From positions 1-32,359 of the forward strand of contig JAHDHO010000009.1 in NCBI GenBank assembly GCA_020631275.1: a stretch of 32,359 bases of DNA, in the 5' to 3' direction. Made by a program: the position numbers and the translations under genes. The notes beneath the pieces were generated by a model. It did no database searches and was not told the DNA's origin. It saw only the letters and a program-made list of their open reading frames with translations. This stretch comes from Polaribacter sp. (GTDB lineage Bacteria > Bacteroidota > Bacteroidia > Flavobacteriales > Flavobacteriaceae). Positions 32,220 to 32,359 of the stretch are shown one piece after another; within the stretch, counting starts at the first letter, position 1; each line of letters opens with the position of its first letter.

Positions 32220-32359
32220 TTACACCAATTCTTGTTTAATCCAATCGTAACCTTTTGCTTCTAGTTCTAAAGCTAAAGAAGCATCGCCACTTTTAACAAT
32301 TTTACCATCGTGTAAAACGTGTACAAAATCTGGTACGATATAATCTAATAAACGTTGGT
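32220..32359 (-). CDS. sufC: Fe-S assembly ATPase SufC, C-terminal fragment at window edge
   Basis: The last 46 codons of SufC, the ABC-type ATPase of the SufBC2D complex. The visible C-terminus reads [20 protein letters not shown], then [20 protein letters not shown] and KQELV, matching the conserved end of SufC. The Walker motifs lie outside the window. It is upstream of sufD on the same strand, the usual sufC-sufD order, which strongly supports the call despite the short fragment. Confidence 0.92.
   Translation of the reverse strand, partial: QRLLDYIVPDFVHVLHDGKIVKSGDASLALELEAKGYDWIKQELV

Overview
The window is low-GC, densely coded DNA from a member of the Bacteroidota, most likely a marine-type Flavobacteriaceae (Polaribacter/Tenacibaculum-like; genus not provable here). 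The grounds are the AT-rich codon use, -7 promoter boxes of the Bacteroidota type (TAnnTTTG), almost no Shine-Dalgarno sequences, a TonB-dependent receptor with a carboxypeptidase-regulatory-like N-domain, a DUF4286-like protein, a TPR histidine kinase, an M43 (cytophagalysin-like) metalloprotease and several acidic-tailed lipoproteins. No rRNA, tRNA, CRISPR array, insertion sequence or integrase was seen.

Layout: 1-719 is the truncated panB gene (minus). 847-2187 (plus) holds a secreted NTF2-like protein, an ECF sigma factor and a small protein with an anti-sigma-type zinc motif. 2272-3982 has an O-methyltransferase, tatA, a tiny membrane protein and a SPOUT RNA methyltransferase, with convergent pairs only 3 nt apart. 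3983-4458 is a structured non-coding stretch. It precedes an accessory two-gene unit (4459-6454): a lipoprotein with a C-terminal GH19 lytic domain and a small secreted lipocalin-like partner. mutS (minus) and a second SPOUT methyltransferase (plus) flank an inverted array of heptamers. 9876-12501 encodes a TPR sensor kinase and an overlapping response regulator.

12708-20009 is mostly minus-strand housekeeping: mgtE and rsmA (overlapping), a frameshifted small membrane-protein gene, a DUF4286-like gene, a large TPR protein, a 47-residue plus-strand ORF, serS and ribF. 20202-24524 (plus) is a TonB-dependent receptor followed by a GDSL/SGNH lipoprotein, a likely outer-membrane uptake and hydrolysis pair. 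24793-25866 is an M43 metalloprotease lipoprotein.

26084 to the end carries the SUF iron-sulfur assembly genes sufS, sufD and the end of sufC (all minus). Between sufS and sufD lie an uncharacterised three-gene operon (polytopic membrane protein, lipoprotein, small soluble protein), a plus-strand serine hydrolase and a small two-helix membrane protein.

The best candidates for undescribed biology are the GH19 lipoprotein/partner unit (possible effector-immunity pair), the membrane/lipoprotein/soluble trio inside the SUF region, and the intergenic heptamer inverted arrays.
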